In this document: positions 5,129-9,058 of the stretch, piece after piece
Numbering within the stretch: the first letter of the stretch is position 1
How the letters are laid out: each line of letters opens with the position of its first letter
NCBI GenBank assembly: GCA_051879215.1
Contig: JBJELP010000201.1
Coordinates: 1-9,058 of the forward strand
Origin: TWA4 sp051879215
Lineage (GTDB): Bacteria; Bacillota; Clostridia; Lachnospirales; Lachnospiraceae
Length of the DNA stretch: 9,058 nt
Reading direction: 5' to 3'
Program-made: the position numbers and the translations under genes
The notes under the pieces: model-generated
What the model was told of the DNA's origin: nothing
What the model saw: only the letters and a program-made list of their open reading frames with translations
Database searches by the model: none

Positions 5129-5938
5129 TTATATTTGCTGCCCATATATGGATTTTATTCTTTCTGCTGTCAGCTGAAGAGTCTGGGCCCGATAACCGAA
5201 TATCCTTACTGCAAAATCTCCTGTGGTAAGCTGTGTGATTCCTCCATCCACATCCGGATTTTCTTCCAGAATCTGCCAGATCTTCTCCTGAAAATCAGAT
5301 GCCAGGTCAGAATCATTTATTTTGGAAAGAAACACGTTGGCCACATGGGTATAACCTTCATACATTCCAATCCCTTCCATGGGCATTTTCTCCGGCTCAT
5401 ATCGGGTATTGTCACGATAAATCAGTTTGTCCCCTCTGTAAAGCAAAACTTTGGACGAAAACCTTCTATATAAAAAGCGCTCCTCATGAGCATTTCTTCC
5501 GCAGGAGATGATTTCCAGAAGGAAAAGACGGGACGTTTCATCCTCCAGATGAATTGTCATTTTACTGTCAAAGGCAGATTGTGCAAAGGGAATTACCGGC
5601 TGAGGATAATAAAACAAGGTTCCGCCTCTGTCCACCTGAATTTCTATGGTACGTGCGGCAGCACCATCATCATCCATTTTGTGAATTTTCTCAAAAGACT
5701 GGGACAGCACTTCCAGAGCAGCGCCTTCTTTTACATGATAAAAGAATTCCTGGAAATCGCCGGCCATAATACCTGCAGATGCACAAAGAGGCATAATCTG
5801 GATACCTCCGTTTTCCTTCTGAAAAGGCATCATGATTTTATATGGAGCTGTAAATGACAGATCTTCCAGAATGGTTTTCCCATCTTTTACGGCTGCACAG
5901 GCACGGATGCGGGAAGTCTTTCCGAATTGGTTATCCAT
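5129..5938 (-). CDS. ureD: Urease accessory protein UreD (UreH)
   Basis: 269 residues, a normal length for UreD. Recognised by YYPQPVIPFAQSAFDSKM (about 110-127), the following LFLLEIISCGRNAHEERF (about 138-155) and the overall beta-rich pattern, as well as by its place behind ureG. UreD is the scaffold that binds apo-urease and, with UreF and UreG, forms the maturation complex; nickel is thought to travel through a tunnel in UreD to the UreC active site. It works in the cytoplasm. The start ATG is 4 bases after the ureG stop, with an AAGGA site lying inside the ureG end, which indicates translational coupling. It is the last gene of the operon, followed by the terminator at 5006-5063. Confidence 0.93.
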   Translation of the reverse strand: MDNQFGKTSRIRACAAVKDGKTILEDLSFTAPYKIMMPFQKENGGIQIMPLCASAGIMAGDFQEFFYHVKEGAALEVLSQSFEKIHKMDDDGAAARTIEIQVDRGGTLFYYPQPVIPFAQSAFDSKMTIHLEDETSRLFLLEIISCGRNAHEERFLYRRFSSKVLLYRGDKLIYRDNTRYEPEKMPMEGIGMYEGYTHVANVFLSKINDSDLASDFQEKIWQILEENPDVDGGITQLTTGDFAVRIFGYRAQTLQLTAERIKSIYGQQI

Positions 5939-5942
5939 AGGC

Positions 5943-6551
5943 TTACATTCCTTCTAATAATACATTCTTTTTGATCCACTCAACCACCTGATCCACATTT
6001 TCATCATCGCGGATATTGGTAAAAAGAAACGGTCTGCTGCCGCGCATTTTTCTGGAATCTCTGTCCATCACTTCCAGGCTGGCACCTACATACGGAGCCA
6101 GATCAATCTTGTTGATGACCAGCAGATCGGAACGTGTGATTCCCGGACCGCCTTTACGTGGTATTTTATCCCCTTCTGCCACATCAATGACAAAAATAGT
6201 GGCATCCACAAGTTCCGGACTGAAGGTTGCTGACAGATTGTCACCGCCGCTTTCAATAAAAAGAAGTTCTATATCCGGAAAACGTTCTATCATTTCATCA
6301 ACCGCCTCCAGATTCATGGACGCATCTTCACGTATAGCAGTATGCGGACAGCCTCCCGTTTCCACACCAATAATTCTTTCCACAGGAAGCACACTGTTTT
6401 TGGCGAGGAACTGGGCATCCTCTTTCGTATAAATATCATTTGTGATTACACCGATACTGTAGCTGCCTGCCATTTTTCTGGATAAGGCTTCAATAAGTGC
6501 CGTTTTTCCGGAACCTACCGGTCCCGCAACTCCGATTTTTACGTATGACAT
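5943..6551 (-). CDS. ureG: Urease accessory GTPase UreG
   Basis: 202 residues, full family length. The P-loop GPVGSGKT lies at 10-17. The metal-binding Cys-Pro-His motif is at 68-70 within ETGGCPHTAIREDAS. ESGGDNLSATF (100-110) and the G4 motif NKID (147-150) follow. UreG is a SIMIBI-class GTPase; it dimerises with nickel at the CPH motif, receives nickel from UreE, and on GTP hydrolysis releases it to the UreF-UreD-urease complex. All key residues are present, so it should be active. AGAGGA precedes the ATG with good spacing, and 26 bases separate it from the ureF stop. Confidence 0.97.
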   Translation of the reverse strand: MSYVKIGVAGPVGSGKTALIEALSRKMAGSYSIGVITNDIYTKEDAQFLAKNSVLPVERIIGVETGGCPHTAIREDASMNLEAVDEMIERFPDIELLFIESGGDNLSATFSPELVDATIFVIDVAEGDKIPRKGGPGITRSDLLVINKIDLAPYVGASLEVMDRDSRKMRGSRPFLFTNIRDDENVDQVVEWIKKNVLLEGM

Positions 6552-6577
6552 ACCGTTTTCCTCTTTTCCTTTTTGAT

Positions 6578-7270
6578 TTATGACATATACAGTCTTGAGT
6601 AAAGCTTTTCGTGCTGGATTCCCCGAATATCAAATCCAGGTGCTGAATAACATAAATCTTCTTCACTCAATTCCATGACCTGATTCATGATAACCTGAAA
6701 TTCTGCATAGCAGTCGCTCAGAAGTTTCTGTCCTGCAGTCTGACTCAGGGGAATGGTTTTCACACAGTTGGTTACCATGGCTGAAGTCTGGGAATAAAGA
6801 TAATGGGCAAGTGTCTCCTGCAGATCCATATCTAACACTGCGCAGAAAACTCCGTAAATGCAGCAATGACTGACTGCACTTCCTTTTCTGGCATCCAGAT
6901 ATTCACGGAAAATACCCTGTTTGCATGCAGTCAGTTCCAGATTTCCTATGGTCTTGGCAAAACGGGATCCCATTTTTCTGGAAGCTTCCCTCTGTTCCAT
7001 GGGAATTCGGGAAGCCTCCAGAATTTCTTCCAGGTTCAGAAGATTTTTCAGGTCATTCTTTTTTGCTGCGTCATAGGCCAGCCTTGCCGCCAGAAGCTCT
7101 GTATATGCAAAATTCCACTTGATTTTTTGGATGATATATTCTCCGGCTGTTTCTTCATCATGAACAATTCCTTTTTGAATATAGGTTTCCAGCCCCTGAG
7201 AGTGGGAATATCCTCCTATGGGAAAAAGAGCATCATTCACCTGAAGAAGATAAAACTGTTTTTCTGACAT
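6578..7270 (-). CDS. ureF: Urease accessory protein UreF
   Basis: 230 residues from the ATG at 7270-7268. An ATG at 7294-7292 in the same frame would add eight residues (MESLRRSF), but it has no ribosome binding site, whereas GGAGG stands six bases before the inner ATG, and family members begin close to LLQVNDALFPIGGYSHSQGLE. That motif (inner residues about 8-28), the helical middle part, and LYSQTSAMVTNCVKTIPLSQTAGQ near residue 160-185 identify UreF. UreF links UreD to UreG and acts as the GTPase-regulating part of the maturation complex. It lies between ureE and ureG, in the usual E-F-G-D order. The C-terminal DIRGIQHEKLYSRLYMS is complete and typical. Confidence 0.93.
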   Translation of the reverse strand: MSEKQFYLLQVNDALFPIGGYSHSQGLETYIQKGIVHDEETAGEYIIQKIKWNFAYTELLAARLAYDAAKKNDLKNLLNLEEILEASRIPMEQREASRKMGSRFAKTIGNLELTACKQGIFREYLDARKGSAVSHCCIYGVFCAVLDMDLQETLAHYLYSQTSAMVTNCVKTIPLSQTAGQKLLSDCYAEFQVIMNQVMELSEEDLCYSAPGFDIRGIQHEKLYSRLYMS

Positions 7271-7294
7271 GAAAGACCTCCGAAGTGATTCCAT

Positions 7295-7771
7295 TTAATG
7301 ATGATGATTGTGTATGCTTGCTGAAATCCTTTTGTCAAAATCAAGCTTTTTTACTTCTTTTTCTGCTTTTACTCCATGGATTTTCTGCAGCATGACAAGC
7401 ATCGGTTCGTTATATATGGTAAGAAACGTGTCATTTTCCCCCCAGAAAAGCGGTGCATGTCTGTTTCCGATTTCATAACAAACCTTTGCAGCCATCTTTT
7501 CATGCCCTGCGGTCAGGGAAATCCGGATTATTTCGCATGGCGGTGTATTGACTGCAATGATTCTGTCATCATCTGCATAGATCACATCATCCTGATACAA
7601 CCCCCTGGAAAGAATGAAATCATCCATTCGGATTCCCACTTCCGTTCCATGATCGGTTGTTTTTTTATGTATTTTCTTAAATGCTTCATGCCATTCAATA
7701 TCCAGATATTCGACGGTTTTTCCTGTGATATCAAATTCATGAAGTTTTCCAAGTACCTGTTCACACAGCAT
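7295..7771 (-). CDS. ureE: Urease accessory nickel metallochaperone UreE
   Basis: 158 residues, with AGGAGGA well placed before the ATG and overlapping the ureI stop region. The N-terminal half is the peptide-binding-like domain. The C-terminal metal-binding domain carries the conserved GNRHAPLFW (about 102-110), whose His105 is the dimer-interface nickel ligand. The protein ends in a short histidine tail, SIHNHHH, much shorter than the His-rich tails of some enterobacterial UreE proteins but likely still able to bind nickel. UreE dimers hand nickel to UreG. It starts 10 bases after ureI; the ureF reading frame begins right behind it. Confidence 0.95.
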   Translation of the reverse strand: MLCEQVLGKLHEFDITGKTVEYLDIEWHEAFKKIHKKTTDHGTEVGIRMDDFILSRGLYQDDVIYADDDRIIAVNTPPCEIIRISLTAGHEKMAAKVCYEIGNRHAPLFWGENDTFLTIYNEPMLVMLQKIHGVKAEKEVKKLDFDKRISASIHNHHH

Positions 7772-7781
7772 TGTTTTCCTC

Positions 7782-8288
7782 CTACCAGACCTGAAGCAGC
7801 ATCATAACACCCGGAATCCAGGCTGTGACAATACCTTCAAACACCTGCAGATACGGAACAAATTTTCCCAGTTTTTTACCGCAGATATCTTCCACAAAAG
7901 CGGTGCCCCAGAGGATTGCCCACAGATACCAGATGACCGCCCAGCGGATATCCGGCGTGATTCCCAGTGCTGTATTTCCGATAAATCCCTCAATGGTACC
8001 GAAAATAACTGCATTTACTGCCACAAAAGTAGAAAACCATGCAAAGGGAATGGGGCTGAGCTTCAAAAACTTACTGAATGCAACAAACAGATAGGTAAAG
8101 CAGAACAACAGTCCGGTTCCCGCTGCATAATAATTTCCCTGTATGAGATTTACAAAGTTAATAAATAAAGAAAGACCGCCGGTAAAGATGTTCATCACAG
8201 CGGCAGATTTTCCATCAACGTTGTATAAAGAACACATACCGTTATTAATCAATACAATACCTACAAATAACAGACAAACGCCTAACAT
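7782..8288 (-). CDS. ureI: UreI/AmiS-family urea channel
   Basis: 168 residues, strongly hydrophobic, with about six membrane helices (near residues 2-22, 29-48, 53-72, 79-98, 115-135 and 143-165). Features such as LLFVGIVLINNGM at the start, the FAWFSTFVAVNA stretch, IRWAVIWYLWAILWGTAFVE and the C-terminal VFEGIVTAWIPGVM match the UreI/AmiS family. These proteins form hexameric channels in the cytoplasmic membrane that let urea or short amides in. The gene lies between ureC and ureE, which points to urea. The protein has no histidine at all, so the histidine-dependent proton gating known from Helicobacter pylori cannot operate in the same way. It is shorter than the 195-residue Helicobacter protein, as other Gram-positive members are. 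AGGGAG precedes the ATG by nine bases. Confidence 0.9.
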   Translation of the reverse strand: MLGVCLLFVGIVLINNGMCSLYNVDGKSAAVMNIFTGGLSLFINFVNLIQGNYYAAGTGLLFCFTYLFVAFSKFLKLSPIPFAWFSTFVAVNAVIFGTIEGFIGNTALGITPDIRWAVIWYLWAILWGTAFVEDICGKKLGKFVPYLQVFEGIVTAWIPGVMMLLQVW

Positions 8289-8317
8289 AATGATTCTCTC
8301 CCTTGTTGTTTTTGATG

Positions 8318-8361
8318 TACTCTCGGAATCTTTTTCATATGGTTATCAGATTCCGAGAGTA
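8318..8361 (-). promoter_or_regulatory. Intercistronic 14-pair hairpin between ureC and ureI
   Basis: TACTCTCGGAATCT (8318-8331) pairs perfectly with AGATTCCGAGAGTA (8348-8361) around a 16-base loop. On the minus strand, the direction of the operon, no T-run follows (CATCAAAAAC comes next), so it is not a standard terminator. It could shield the ureC 3' end after processing, set the ratio of structural to accessory gene expression, or attenuate. On the plus strand it is followed by TATTTTATT. Confidence 0.7.
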
Positions 8362-8368
8362 TATTTTA

Positions 8369-9058
8369 TTAGAACAGGCTGTAAAGCTGTGTCAACGGAA
8401 GCTTTTCGGCCGGTTTGGAAGTAATTTCTTCTCCGTCTACGGTAACCTTATAAGTCTCCGGATCCACCGTAAGTTCCGGTGTTCTGTCATTGAATACCAT
8501 ATCTTTCTTGCTGATATTTCTGCATCCTTTTACAGGAACCACTGTTTTCTCCAGACCATAGTTTCCTTTTACATTTTCATCCATTGCAGACTGAGAAACA
8601 AATGTGAGGCAGGCTTCCTTTTTGGCTTTTCCATGGGCTGCAAACATCGGCTGATAGAAGATTGGCTGTGTTGTGGGAATAGAAGCATTGGCATCACCCA
8701 TCTTGGAAGCAATGATCATACCACCCTTGATAATCATATCCGGCTTTGCTCCGAAGAAGGCGGGATTCCAAAGGACAAGATCCGCAAATTTTCCTGTTTC
8801 CACGGAACCCACATACTGTGAAATACCATGTGTGATTGCCGGATTGATTGTGTATTTGGAAATGTATCGTTTTACACGGAAGTTATCGTTTCCATGACCT
8901 TCATCTTCCGGAAGAGCGCCTCTTTCCTCTTTCATTTTGCTTGCGGTCTGCCAGGTACGGGTAATTACCTCGCCCACACGACCCATGGCCTGGGAATCGG
9001 AGCTCATCATGCTGAAAATACCCATGTCGTGGAGGACATCCTCTGCCGCAATCGTTTC
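8369..9058 (-). CDS. ureC: Urease subunit alpha UreC, C-terminal part (5' end outside window)
   Basis: The open frame enters from the right edge and ends at TAA 8371-8369, showing the last 229 residues of a protein that normally has about 570. The visible N-terminal part ETIAAEDVLHD then SSDSQAMGRVGEV includes the Asp that ligates nickel (Asp360 in Klebsiella aerogenes numbering). RTWQTASKMK, YISKYTINPAITHGI and GKFADLVLWNPAFFGAKP follow, and the end ELTVDPETYKVTVDGEEI with TQLYSLF is the usual C terminus. UreC carries the di-nickel site that hydrolyses urea to ammonia and carbamate. The other metal ligands, including the carbamylated lysine, lie outside the window. An ATG at 9025 is internal and not the start. 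It is the most upstream gene of the operon in view. Confidence 0.97.
   Translation of the reverse strand, partial: ETIAAEDVLHDMGIFSMMSSDSQAMGRVGEVITRTWQTASKMKEERGALPEDEGHGNDNFRVKRYISKYTINPAITHGISQYVGSVETGKFADLVLWNPAFFGAKPDMIIKGGMIIASKMGDANASIPTTQPIFYQPMFAAHGKAKKEACLTFVSQSAMDENVKGNYGLEKTVVPVKGCRNISKKDMVFNDRTPELTVDPETYKVTVDGEEITSKPAEKLPLTQLYSLF

Noticed and set aside
5486..5857. 123-residue plus-strand open frame in ureD
   Set aside because: Antisense shadow of ureD.
7271..7294. Upstream ATG for ureF at 7294
   Set aside because: No ribosome binding site there; the ATG at 7270 has GGAGG at ideal spacing and fits the family's N terminus.

Overview
The window looks like the chromosome of a gut-type Firmicute, most likely a Lachnospiraceae-like clostridium. 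This is inferred from strong AGGAGG-type ribosome binding sites, moderate GC content, a low-GC Gram-positive style urease cluster with a UreI/AmiS-type channel, a DUF6199-like small membrane protein and clostridial-type regulators. No species call is possible from the sequence alone.

Layout, left to right. Bases 1-1107 (+) hold the 3' end of an ABC-2 type permease gene and, directly behind it, a MerR-family regulator with a GyrI-like effector domain; they look like one operon. The merR gene ends inside a composite repeat (1082-1310): a 38-bp tandem duplication, long imperfect inverted arms and nested hairpins. It is the least explained structure in the window. Next comes an AT-richer stretch (1359-2346, +) with a good sigma-A promoter carrying a dyad in its spacer, a small transglutaminase-like protein and a 68-residue two-helix membrane protein.

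Bases 2417-3610 (-) are housekeeping: the gene for tmRNA (ssrA), with its own TTGACA/TATGAT promoter and a readable tag AEDNLAYAA, and upstream of it yggS, the PLP-homeostasis protein. Between yggS and the next gene is a divergent promoter region. On the + side, an extended -10 promoter and a leader of about 150 nt lead to a GTG-started sensor histidine kinase with no response regulator visible next to it.

Bases 5006-9058 (-) are the distal part of a urease operon. In transcription order it is ureC (3' end only), ureI (urea channel), ureE (nickel chaperone), ureF and ureG (GTPase-driven maturation) and ureD. A strong terminator lies between ureD and the convergent kinase gene. UreI would admit urea, UreC (with the beta and gamma parts outside the window) would hydrolyse it to ammonia and carbamate, and UreD-F-G with UreE would load nickel into the UreC active site. 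No nickel transporter and no ureA/ureB lie in the window; they may lie beyond its right edge.

No complete insertion sequence, CRISPR array, phage gene or rRNA is visible. I did not find a clearly new multi-gene system. The best candidates for new biology are the composite repeat at 1082-1310, the kinase leader with its Shine-Dalgarno hairpin, the dyad operator before the transglutaminase gene, and the intercistronic ureC-ureI hairpin.
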